This document shows positions 48,835 through 56,333 of a DNA stretch of 64,000 bases, piece by piece. This DNA is from Providencia huaxiensis (GTDB lineage Bacteria > Pseudomonadota > Gammaproteobacteria > Enterobacterales > Enterobacteriaceae), in contig NZ_CP031123.2 of NCBI RefSeq assembly GCF_002843235.3, positions 3,906,001 through 3,970,000 on the forward strand, written 5' to 3'. The position numbers and the translations under genes were made by a program. Within the stretch, counting starts at the first letter, position 1; each line of letters begins with the position of its first letter. A model generated the notes under the pieces. It was not told the origin of the DNA, searched no databases, and saw only the letters and a list, made by a program, of their open reading frames with translations.

Positions 48835-49734
48835 TTACCCACATAGTGCGACTCCTTTGTTCCGATACCTTATTGCTTCTACAAAAGCCATAAAAGCGGG
48901 TGAGGATTGGCGACGGTTTGGGTAATACAGATGGAAACCTTCAAAGTAAGGGCTATAATCGATTAATACAGCCTGTAACTTACCCTCGGCAATATAAGGC
49001 TCTGCTAAATGTTCAGGAATATAGGCTATTCCCATTCCATCAAGTGCTGCATTTAACTGGTGTAGTGTACTATTGAAAACGAGTTGCCCATCCACCTTTA
49101 TACTCGTTGTACGGCCATCTTGTTTAAATTCCCATGCATAAATAGCCCCCGCAGCACGATGGCGAATATTGATACATTGATGTTCAGATAAGTCGTTAGG
49201 AAATAAAGGCTTAGGGTGCTGTTTAAAATAGTCCGGTGAAGCGACAGCAATTAAGCGCCAATCTGGCCCAATGCGAACTGCTATCATGTCTTTATTGATA
49301 TCATCGCCAATTCGAATTCCTGCATCGAAACGCTCTTCAACAATGTTTGTAAAACCATAGTCCACATATATTTCTATTGTGATATCAGGATATTTTTGTA
49401 AAAAATTATTCAATATTGGTCGAATATAAATTTCTATTTGGTCATCGGTACAACTTAAGCGAATAGTTCCTCTAGGGCTGTCTCGTAACTCACTTAATGC
49501 ATTAAGTTCAATATCAATCTGTTCAAATAATGGGTGGATGGCATTCATTAGCTGTGCGCCAGCCTCTGTCACTGAAACATTTCGGGTTGTTCTTGCGAGA
49601 AGCCGGATCCCTAAGCGTTCTTCCAAAAGTCGTATTGTATGGCTCAATGCTGAAGGCGTCACACCCAGTCTTGCGGCCGCTTTTGTAAAACTTTGCTCTT
49701 GAGCAATGATAAGAAAAGCGTGCAAGTCATTCAT
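48835..49734 (-). CDS. LysR-family regulator
   Basis: About 299 residues; the ATG at 49734 (MNDLHAFLIIAQEQSFT) has AAAGG upstream, and another ATG lies four codons earlier. The N-terminal helix-turn-helix (FTKAAARLGVTPSALSHTIRLLEERLGIRLLARTTR) and a type 2 periplasmic-binding effector domain are complete. It is divergent from an MFS gene and is likely its regulator. This group resembles chromosomal LysR/DHA1 efflux pairs. Confidence 0.9.
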   Translation of the reverse strand: MNDLHAFLIIAQEQSFTKAAARLGVTPSALSHTIRLLEERLGIRLLARTTRNVSVTEAGAQLMNAIHPLFEQIDIELNALSELRDSPRGTIRLSCTDDQIEIYIRPILNNFLQKYPDITIEIYVDYGFTNIVEERFDAGIRIGDDINKDMIAVRIGPDWRLIAVASPDYFKQHPKPLFPNDLSEHQCINIRHRAAGAIYAWEFKQDGRTTSIKVDGQLVFNSTLHQLNAALDGMGIAYIPEHLAEPYIAEGKLQAVLIDYSPYFEGFHLYYPNRRQSSPAFMAFVEAIRYRNKGVALCG

Positions 49735-49860
49735 TTTACCTTTCATAATTAATGAATTTTTCTCACAAGTTTATGAAGATTATACCCACTAATTAAATTA
49801 TTACCTGTATGACATGATGATGTCCATTAAATATCGTAGGTACATAGGCGAATATAACTG

Positions 49861-51063
49861 ATGGATAATGTCATTTTTCAAAAGCGAAATTTTCCTGAAA
49901 GAGCGAATTGGAGTGCAGTTTTTGCCATGACGCTATGTGTTTTTGTATTGATTGCCTCAGAATTTATGCCTGTGAGCTTGTTAACGCCGTTAGCGCTTGA
50001 TTTTCAGGTAACTGAAGGCATGGCAGGACAAGGTATTACGATCTCAGGAATATTTGCTGTCATAACGAGTTTATTTATTTCTGCGCTGACTCGTCATTTA
50101 AATCGTAAAACTTTATTGCTCGGGCTCGCGTTCTTAATGGGGCTGTCAGGTGCAATGATTGCTTTGGCTCCTAATTATTATGTTTATATGGTTGGCCGTG
50201 CGCTAATCGGTGTTGTTGTTGGCGGTTTTTGGTCTATGTCTGCCGCGATAGCAATGCGCCTTGTACCGATAGATCAAGTTCCTAAGGCACTGGCTATTTT
50301 CAATAGCGGCAATGCACTAGCAACGGTTATTGCTGCACCTTTAGGGGCTTATTTAGGCTCAACTATTGGGTGGAGAGGGGCATTTTTAGGCTTAGTACCT
50401 ATCGCGATTGCAACTATTGTGTGGTTATGGGTGAGTTTACCCTCAATGCCAACTGCTCCGAATAGTCATCAAAATACGCCTCAGATTCTCAGTATTTTTA
50501 GCTTTTTTAAATACCGGGTTGTCACACTGGGTATGCTTGCTATCGGTCTATTTTTTATGGGGCAATTTACCTTATTTACCTATGTGCGCCCTTTTCTTGA
50601 GACCGTGGTAAAAGTCGATATCTCGATGGTGACATTTATCTTGTTACTTATTGGTATTACTGGATTTATCGGAACTTTACTGATTAATCGTGTATTAAAA
50701 ATAGGGTTCTATCAAATATTAATCACGATTCCATTATTGATGGCCAGTATTGCTGTATCACTTATTTTCTTTGGCTATTCCACTCTTGCTGCCACCGTAT
50801 TATTGAGTCTTTGGGGGTTTATCGCGACTGCCGCGCCTGTTGGTTGGTGGAGCTGGATACCTCGAATATTTTCAAATAACACAGAAGCAGGAGGGGGGTT
50901 GATGGTCGCAGTGATCCAACTTTCCATTGCCTCAGGTGCTTCGGTGGGAGGCATAGTATTTGATTTGATGGGCTATGAAAGTACTTTTGCAATCAGTGCG
51001 TTATTTCTTGTAGTTGCAGCAATACTTGTTCAGTGCACAGCAAAGGCTGAAAAGGAAACATAA
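49861..51063 (+). CDS. MFS efflux transporter (DHA1 type)
   Basis: The 400-residue protein has about 12 membrane helices. ASEFMPVSLLTPLA in helix 1, the motif A-like region between helices 2 and 3 (SALTRHLNRKTLLLG) and motif C-like IAAPLGAYLGSTIGWR are typical of DHA1 members related to AraJ/NepI/sugar-efflux proteins. It is controlled presumably by the divergent LysR protein and is followed by a hydrolase gene. The substrate cannot be told. Confidence 0.88.
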   Translation: MDNVIFQKRNFPERANWSAVFAMTLCVFVLIASEFMPVSLLTPLALDFQVTEGMAGQGITISGIFAVITSLFISALTRHLNRKTLLLGLAFLMGLSGAMIALAPNYYVYMVGRALIGVVVGGFWSMSAAIAMRLVPIDQVPKALAIFNSGNALATVIAAPLGAYLGSTIGWRGAFLGLVPIAIATIVWLWVSLPSMPTAPNSHQNTPQILSIFSFFKYRVVTLGMLAIGLFFMGQFTLFTYVRPFLETVVKVDISMVTFILLLIGITGFIGTLLINRVLKIGFYQILITIPLLMASIAVSLIFFGYSTLAATVLLSLWGFIATAAPVGWWSWIPRIFSNNTEAGGGLMVAVIQLSIASGASVGGIVFDLMGYESTFAISALFLVVAAILVQCTAKAEKET

Positions 51064-51139
51064 CCCATGGGCTGGAATATTACCAAAACAAGCGGTGATA
51101 GAGCTTTTCCAAAGAAATGACTAAAAGAGGATGTACATT

Positions 51140-52235
51140 ATGGATCATGAACGTAGAGATTTATTGAAATTAACGGGGGCAAGTATTGCTGTTGCAGGTA
51201 TGGCATCGATAATTACAGCGCCAGTATTAGCGCAACCAAATACAAATTTCAGTGAGCTATGGGATAAAACCTTTGTAAAAAGTGATAAGGTTGAACATAA
51301 AAAAGTCACATTCAAAAATCGTTATGGTTTAGCCTTAGTCGGAGATTTATATCAACCTAAACATAGTGGTGGATTATTTTCTGCGATTGTATTGAGTGGT
51401 CCATTTGGCGCAGTAAAAGAGCAGTCTTCGGGGTTGTATGCGCAAACATTAGCAGAGCGTGGTTTTATTACTCTCGCATTTGATCCCTCTTTTACGGGGG
51501 AAAGTGGTGGTGAGCCTCGAAATGTTGCTTCTGCGGATATCAATACGGAAGATTTTAGTGCGGCTGTTGATTTTTTAGGTCTACAGCCAAATGTTGACCG
51601 GGGTGCTAGCTATTTGTGGATTAAGTGGTATGGCTTTAACCGCAGCGAGTAGCGATTCACGTATTAAAGCCGTAGCGACGGCATCAATGTACGATATGTC
51701 TCGCAGTATTAGCCGCGGGTACCAAGATAGTTACACCATTGAAGAACGACATAAAGTGATTGATTATCTTAGCCAGCAGCGCTGGAAAGATGCAAAAAAT
51801 GGACACTATGCTTTAGGTTACCATGAGGTGCCATTCGATGAGGATGGCAATATTATCGAGGGGCAACGTGTTTTACCGGAGACTTTGCCAGAGAATGCAC
51901 CGCCTGTATTAGTCGCATTTTTTGATTATTACCGTACTCCTCGAGGTTTTCATCCTCGTTCAATTAATTCAACAACCGCGTGGACAGCAACAACGCCTAT
52001 ATCTTTTTTTTATTTTCCAATGCATACCAATATTGAAATGATATCACCAAAACCAATTTTGCTGATTGCGGGGGAAAATGCACATTCTCGTTATTATTCA
52101 GAAGATGTGTACAAAGTGGCTTCAGAACCTAAAGAACTCTTGATTATTCCAAATGCTGATCATGTTGATTTATATGATAATCCAAGCAAGATCCCTTTCG
52201 ATAAACTCACTGTTTTCTTTCAACAGAATTTATAA
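51140..52235 (+). pseudogene. Tat-exported alpha/beta hydrolase, frameshifted
   Basis: This is a YcjY-like hydrolase. ATG 51140 has AGAGGA upstream. Residues 1-31 are a twin-arginine signal (RRDLLKLTGASIAVAG...ALAQ type). Frame 1 covers the first half to FLGLQPNVDR, and a second frame continues GVLAICGLSGMALTAA (nucleophile elbow). Alignment with the usual NVDRERIGVLGICG pattern suggests about 11 bases are missing near 51600. The C-terminal part with Asp (AGENAHSRYY) and His (NADHVDLYD) is intact. The gene is probably non-functional. Confidence 0.82.
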
Positions 52236-52466
52236 ATATAGTAGCGCATTATTTTTTAGTAAAATAATGTGCTTGCTGTCAGTTACCGCGTTCGATCTGT
52301 TGGTGGCACTCAATTTCGCCAGTAGGTAATACAGAAACAGTATCTGATCAAAGGGGGGATGATTAACGGTTGAATTACTGGCTAGCGGTTCATAATCACG
52401 AAAAGTGTATTAAGAACCTTCCAGTATTCGTTAGGTATTGCAGACTTTAATTGGGATGATTTTTAA
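52236..52466. other. gap containing a rhuM fragment
   Basis: About 230 bases between the hydrolase and yibL. It holds a 30-base repeat of a sequence upstream of rhuM (52249-52277) and a piece of rhuM itself (to about 52365). Confidence 0.6.
52270..52365 (+). pseudogene. rhuM fragment
   Basis: The reading LAVSYRVRSVGGTQFRQ, a stop, then QYLIKG follows RhuM residues LAVGYRVRSVRGTQFRQ...QYLVKG. DNA similarity is obvious (TTACCG.GT.CG.TC). It is a decayed second copy 4.5 kb from the intact rhuM. Confidence 0.8.
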
Positions 52467-52829
52467 CTAAAAATCAGTTTTAGCAAAACCCGTCATAACA
52501 TCCAGTTCCATTTCACGGCCTAATGCCGTCATTGGATGGACGATTATTAAGCCTCGCACTGACTTTTTCAGTTTGCCAAGGTCGGCTTGTTCTTTCTTAG
52601 TGATGGGGCGCTTGAATGGCATATCTACAAGCTTTTGCGCTTCTTTGCTTAGTTTTTTGTTACGCAGCGCTTTCAGGCGAGCGATTTCAATTTCCAGTGT
52701 CGCTTTTTCTTTCTCTAGCTCTGAATGTTTTTCTACTTCACTCGTCAGCTGCATACTTGCCATCTGGTGACGAATAAGGTCTAAACGGTCGCTAAGAAGT
52801 TTAATTTGTGTTTTTTCAATTTCTTTCAT
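52467..52829 (-). CDS. yibL: YibL family ribosome-associated protein (DUF2810)
   Basis: The 120-residue protein has the same length as E. coli YibL and matches [33 protein letters not shown]...[12 protein letters not shown] and [17 protein letters not shown]. It is mainly an N-terminal coiled coil and a basic C-terminus. YibL has been found on ribosomes; its role is unclear. It marks the return to conserved genes after the accessory region. Confidence 0.94.
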   Translation of the reverse strand: MKEIEKTQIKLLSDRLDLIRHQMASMQLTSEVEKHSELEKEKATLEIEIARLKALRNKKLSKEAQKLVDMPFKRPITKKEQADLGKLKKSVRGLIIVHPMTALGREMELDVMTGFAKTDF

Positions 52830-53158
52830 TGTTCATTAACCGTGGATAAATTTCTTGCTGGCAAGTATACACTATTCTAGATAAGGGGGGAAAAGGGATA
52901 CAGGCTAATGTTCATGTGAGGCTACCTTTATCGTTCATGCAATGAAAACAATATAACTACCTTATAAATCAATTTCCACTCAACTATTCATCATATTTCG
53001 TTTTTTATATCCTAGTGACATCATGATTAAGTTGTTGCATTTCGGTATCATCACTGACTTTTCTGACATATTATATTTAATTTTCTGGAAAATTATTATT
53101 TTTAGTTAATTTATCGTTGGTATATAGCGAAATATAATGAGGTATAGATGAGATCATA
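52830..53158. promoter_or_regulatory. divergent yibL / recombinase upstream region
   Basis: About 330 AT-rich bases with no ORF. It must hold the promoters of yibL and the recombinase gene; no single site was confidently placed. Confidence 0.35.
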
Positions 53159-53716
53159 ATGACTAAACGTAAATTTATTACACGTACAGAAGTTAATTCT
53201 TTATTGGATGCTACAAAGCAAGGTCGCTATCCTAATCGAGACTATTGCTTGTTATTAATGAGCTTTCTGCATGGATTAAGAGTTAGTGAGCTCACTCATA
53301 TCACAATGGCTGATATTGATTTGGCGCAGAAAGTGATATTTATTAGGAGACTAAAAGGAGGGCTGTCTACCGTACAGCCTATAATCCCCGAAGAGTTTAA
53401 TGCGATTGAAAAATGGCTAGTTGAAAGAGATTCTTGGAAAACAGCAGGGTCAGATTGTTTATTCATTTCACAAAAGGGAAGCCAAATTTCTCGTTATCAA
53501 ATTTATCGCTTATTTGAGCAGTATGGGAAAATTGCAGGGCTTCCTGTAAAGCTTCATCCTCATATGCTAAGGCATGCATGCGGCTATGCTTTAGCTGATT
53601 TGGGTAGGGACACTCGATTAATCCAAGATTATTTAGGACATCGAAATATCGCCCATACTGTAATTTATACTGCTAGTAATGAAAAAAGATTTAGTGGTAT
53701 TTGGTCGAATCAATAA
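53159..53716 (+). CDS. mrpI: FimB/MrpI-type tyrosine recombinase
   Basis: The 185-residue phase-variation recombinase belongs to the FimB/FimE/MrpI family. The catalytic residues are present: Arg in LHGLRVSELTHI, HPHMLRHACGYALAD (H-x-x-R-H), LGHRNIAHT and the nucleophile Tyr in VIYTASN. Only the catalytic domain is present, as in FimB (200 residues). It lies upstream of a fimbrial operon and should invert the element at 54258-54569. The symbol follows Proteus mrpI by analogy. Confidence 0.9.
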   Translation: MTKRKFITRTEVNSLLDATKQGRYPNRDYCLLLMSFLHGLRVSELTHITMADIDLAQKVIFIRRLKGGLSTVQPIIPEEFNAIEKWLVERDSWKTAGSDCLFISQKGSQISRYQIYRLFEQYGKIAGLPVKLHPHMLRHACGYALADLGRDTRLIQDYLGHRNIAHTVIYTASNEKRFSGIWSNQ

Positions 53717-54257
53717 GTAATTTAATGAGTTGTGTCAACATAAAGCTAACGCTAAACATAATAATATGAACTAAACATCAAGAATACCTCGGTTATTTAG
53801 GTGATTGATTTTATAAAACTGAGGTATTCTTATGCATATTAAGGGCAATGATTATTTTTAAACCCATAAATAGCATACTCAAATAATTTATTTTCCAGTC
53901 ACTAAAAACAAAATTAGTTAATAATTTTATTTATTCTTTTTTTTTGAATTATCATGATTTAATTACTCAAATTAAGAGTGTCAGCAAATCACTTTCGTGG
54001 TTAACTAATTATTATCATATTTTAATCATTTTCTTCACAATAATAGTCTATTTTTGATTATCCAATAAAGCCGCTCTGTGAAACGGCACGATGTAAGTGA
54101 AATCATTTAGATGATAAATTCATATTTTTGGTTTTTGTAAGTTAAAAACCTTTAATTGATGTTTTAAAATACAGCAATATAAAATATAACAAAAAAATTA
54201 ATCAATTATCAATAATAATCAATTAGATAAATAAAATACCTATGAAAATCAATGCAT
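53717..54257. other. AT-rich gap left of the switch
   Basis: About 540 bases with no ORF. It begins with a 15-bp hairpin (53780-53831). The promoter in the switch points into this region in the sequenced orientation. Confidence 0.45.
53780..53831 (+). terminator. probable recombinase terminator hairpin
   Basis: AAGAATACCTCGGTT (53780-53794) pairs with 53817-53831 with one G-T pair and a 22-base loop. It is 63 bases past the recombinase stop. No T-run follows, so termination is likely but unproven. Confidence 0.55.
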
Positions 54258-54283
54258 AATGCAACATAATAAATCAAAATGTT
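54258..54283 (+). repeat. left inverted repeat of the fimbrial switch
   Basis: This 26-base sequence ends in AATAAATCAAAATGTT, which is perfectly matched in the right repeat. The full arm is 24/26 identical to the reverse complement of 54544-54569. It is the inferred crossover site for the MrpI-type recombinase. Confidence 0.85.
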
Positions 54284-54297
54284 CAAATTACCTAATA

Positions 54298-54326
54298 AGT
54301 ATAATTATCAGACTAACTAAAATCAA
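54298..54326 (-). promoter_or_regulatory. promoter inside the invertible element, pointing away from the operon
   Basis: On the minus strand: -35 TTGATT (54321-54326), 17-base spacer, -10 TATACT (54298-54303), start near 54291. I found only a weak candidate on the plus strand (TATAAA at 54511-54516 with TTTAAT). Confidence 0.7.
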
Positions 54327-54538
54327 ACAGCATAAAACTCTGTTGCTGCAATGCATTTTAGAGGTAATTATTAATTAATGTAAAAATTTGTCATTAACAA
54401 CAAAAAGTTATCATTTATGATTTTTTTTGAAATAAAACCCACTAGTTAAATTATCTAATTTATCCAGTATAAAGTATAAATTAAAGATTTTAATCCTGAC
54501 GATTCTTATATATAAAACAATTTACCTAAAACTCATTT

Positions 54539-54576
54539 AACGCAACATTTTGATTTATTTTGTTGCGTTTTTTTTT
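54539..54576 (+). terminator. orientation-dependent intrinsic terminator at the right switch junction
   Basis: AACGCAACA (54539-54547) pairs with TGTTGCGTT (54561-54569), followed by a nine-T run that starts within the stem and ends at 54576. The first five bases of the left arm are inside the invertible segment. After inversion they would be replaced by TTTG-type sequence and the hairpin would be lost. Confidence 0.8.
54544..54569 (-). repeat. right inverted repeat of the fimbrial switch
   Basis: Reverse complement of 54258-54283 at 24 of 26 positions, including a perfect 16-base core (AACATTTTGATTTATT). It overlaps the terminator hairpin. Confidence 0.85.
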
Positions 54577-54656
54577 GCATTTCAAAAAATAAATTGTTTA
54601 TTTTGCGAGCGGTTCTGATTGTTTTGCCACATTACATAAGGCTTTATTGGTGAGAT

Positions 54657-55046
54657 ATGAAAAGTAATAAATTAAAGACCAGTATAGATAGCTTTCAGAA
54701 AATACTAACTGAACAAATTGGCATGGAATTATCGCATCTTAGAAAAGAGAAAGGACTTAGTGGTAGTGATCTAGCTAAAAAATTAAATATATCACAACAA
54801 CAAATATCTCGTTATGAAAGAGGAATATGTAGCATTAACTGTGGAATGCTATTTTCAATTTTATTCTATCTAGAAATTAGCCCAAGTGCATTTTTTGACA
54901 GTGTATCATTGAAAATAAATGAAAAAAACCCTAGTGCTAATTCATTTATTCATAATAGTGCATGTTTATCCGATGAAAAGGATAACTACCATTATATTTT
55001 TAATCGACAAACAGAAATTATTTTAAATTCTTTATACAGCAAATAG
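54657..55046 (+). CDS. XRE-family helix-turn-helix regulator (MrpJ-like)
   Basis: The 129-residue protein has an XRE/Cro-type DNA-binding domain at about residues 22-76 (IGMELSHLRKEKGLSGSDLAKKLNISQQQISRYERGICSINCGMLFSILFYLEISPSAFF). In Proteus, MrpJ-type proteins are made from fimbrial operons and repress motility genes. Here the gene is first, between the switch and the major pilin, whereas mrpJ is last in the mrp operon. It would be switched with the pilins. GGTGAG precedes the ATG. Confidence 0.87.
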   Translation: MKSNKLKTSIDSFQKILTEQIGMELSHLRKEKGLSGSDLAKKLNISQQQISRYERGICSINCGMLFSILFYLEISPSAFFDSVSLKINEKNPSANSFIHNSACLSDEKDNYHYIFNRQTEIILNSLYSK

Positions 55047-55076
55047 TTATTTTAAAAATAATAAATTCTAACTATG

Positions 55077-55115
55077 CCCTACATCATGTTGGGTAATCAT
55101 CACGTTGTTATATAT
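55077..55115 (+). promoter_or_regulatory. second promoter and near-palindrome before the major pilin
   Basis: TTGGGT (55089-55094), 16 bases, TATATA (near 55111-55116) form a possible promoter. The near-palindrome CCCTACATCATGTTGGG (55077-55093) covers its -35. The XRE protein encoded just upstream is a candidate ligand. Confidence 0.45.
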
Positions 55116-55128
55116 AAATGAGGTTCAA

Positions 55129-55692
55129 ATGAAAAAAGTATTTTTAGCCGCACTAGTTTCTGCCGCTATTGCATCTCCAGCACTCGCTGATCAAGGGCAT
55201 GGTAAAGTCACATTTAAAGGTGAAATCATCGATGCACCTTGCTCAATTAGTTCAGATTCTATTGACCAAACAGTATGGTTAGGCCAAATCGCTAACTCTG
55301 TTTTAGCGAATGGCGGTACTTCTAGCGCGAAGCAATTCAATATTGAATTGGAAGACTGTGTATTCCCGAAAGATGCAGATGATAAAGTGTACAACGATAA
55401 AGTGAGTATCACATTCTCTGGTTCTAGCGCTGCTTTCAACTCTAAATTACTTGGAGTAACAGGCTTAGACGCAACAGATACAACTATTGCTGGCAACGTG
55501 GGTATTCAATTAACGGATACTAATGGCGCAGCGTTAGATATGGGAGTTGCAACAGCTCAAGAACATCAATTACAAGCGGGTGATAATACATTACGTTATA
55601 GCGCTTATGTACAAGGTGCAAACGTTGCGGTTGATAAAATTCCATTAGGTAAATTCGAAGGCGTAACTAACTTTACCTTAACTTATAACTAA
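55129..55692 (+). CDS. mrpA: major fimbrial subunit (MrpA-like)
   Basis: The 187-residue pilin has a signal peptide (MKKVFLAALVSAAIASPALA, cleavage before DQGHG). The N-terminal donor strand begins GHGKVTFKGEIIDAPCSI; the conserved pilin disulfide Cys pair is Cys in DAPCSIS and Cys in LEDCVFP. The C-terminus ends TNFTLTYN (beta-zipper). ATG 55129 is used, with GAGG upstream. It is the first structural gene and is followed by a strong hairpin that likely favours high expression. Confidence 0.92.
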   Translation: MKKVFLAALVSAAIASPALADQGHGKVTFKGEIIDAPCSISSDSIDQTVWLGQIANSVLANGGTSSAKQFNIELEDCVFPKDADDKVYNDKVSITFSGSSAAFNSKLLGVTGLDATDTTIAGNVGIQLTDTNGAALDMGVATAQEHQLQAGDNTLRYSAYVQGANVAVDKIPLGKFEGVTNFTLTYN

Positions 55693-55693
55693 T

Positions 55694-55736
55694 TGATTAG
55701 TTTAAGAGGAATACCTTTGTGTTCCTCTATTAATCA
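55694..55736 (+). promoter_or_regulatory. intercistronic hairpin after the major pilin
   Basis: TGATTA (55694-55699) and AGAGGAA (55705-55711) pair with TTCCTCT (55722-55728) and TAATCA (55731-55736). There is no long U-run. Such hairpins after major pilins stabilise the pilin message and limit read-through to the minor genes. Confidence 0.75.
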
Positions 55737-55758
55737 CCAAATTAAGTCAGAGGTTAAA

Positions 55759-56304
55759 GTGAAAGGATTTATCTATTTGCGAAGAAAAGTATCTTCCCTA
55801 TTTCTTCTAACATTATTTCTTTCGCCACAAATGGCTGCATCATCTCATGGATGGGGAAAAGTCACGATGAATGGCGAAATAGTCGATACTGCCTGCGCAA
55901 TAGATATTGGGTCTAGGGATCAGACCATTAATATGGGGGTACTTCCAACAAGCTATATTCGTGAAGTTGGGAAAGGCCCCATAAAAGAATTCGATATTAA
56001 GCTCATTGATTGTCGTTGGGAAAAATATTCGAAAGATAATAACGAATGGAATTCACTCGAAGTCACTTTTGATGGTCCATCAGAAGGTGATTTTTTCACA
56101 CTCTCGGGTGAAGCAAAAGGAGTGCAATTGGCATTGCATGATATATCGGGATATTCCATTACACCAGGAAAGCCATTACCTGCATTAGGAATTACACCAG
56201 GGACAATGATCCTGAAATATCAAATGCAATTAGTCACCAATTATCATCCTGTTAAAGCGGGTAATTACCAAACCTTATTAAGGTTCAAGGTCGATTATTA
56301 TTAA
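55759..56304 (+). CDS. mrpB: minor fimbrial subunit (MrpB-like)
   Basis: About 181 residues from a GTG start at 55759 with GAGG upstream (MKGFIYLRRKVSSLFLLTLFL signal). Mature part SSHGWGKVTMNGEIVDTACAI..., with the pilin Cys pair (TACAID, LIDCRW). The upstream open frame (from 55693) overlaps the hairpin and is not needed. It probably ends or anchors the fimbrial rod. Confidence 0.85.
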   Translation: MKGFIYLRRKVSSLFLLTLFLSPQMAASSHGWGKVTMNGEIVDTACAIDIGSRDQTINMGVLPTSYIREVGKGPIKEFDIKLIDCRWEKYSKDNNEWNSLEVTFDGPSEGDFFTLSGEAKGVQLALHDISGYSITPGKPLPALGITPGTMILKYQMQLVTNYHPVKAGNYQTLLRFKVDYY

Positions 56305-56333
56305 TTCTAAGAAATTATATTGGTGTTTTAGGG

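Larger units (their letters stand above)
54258..54569. other. predicted invertible phase-variation element
   Basis: The element is 312 bp counting both 26-bp repeats, with 260 bp inside, close in size to the Proteus mrp switch (about 250 bp). It lies between the recombinase and the fimbrial operon. Inside is a good promoter directed leftward (TTGATT, 17, TATACT), so the fimbrial genes are predicted OFF in this orientation. Inversion would place the same promoter near 54536 directed at the XRE gene and pilins. Confidence 0.8.

Noticed and set aside
53780..53831. The 15-bp hairpin as one of the switch inverted repeats
   Set aside because: Both arms are only 22 bases apart and no distant copy was found; the 26-base pair at 54258/54544 fits a switch.
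54511..54516. Plus-strand TATAAA as an ON-orientation fimbrial promoter
   Set aside because: The matching -35 (TTTAAT) is poor and the transcript would run straight into the terminator at 54539-54576; the minus-strand promoter is far better.
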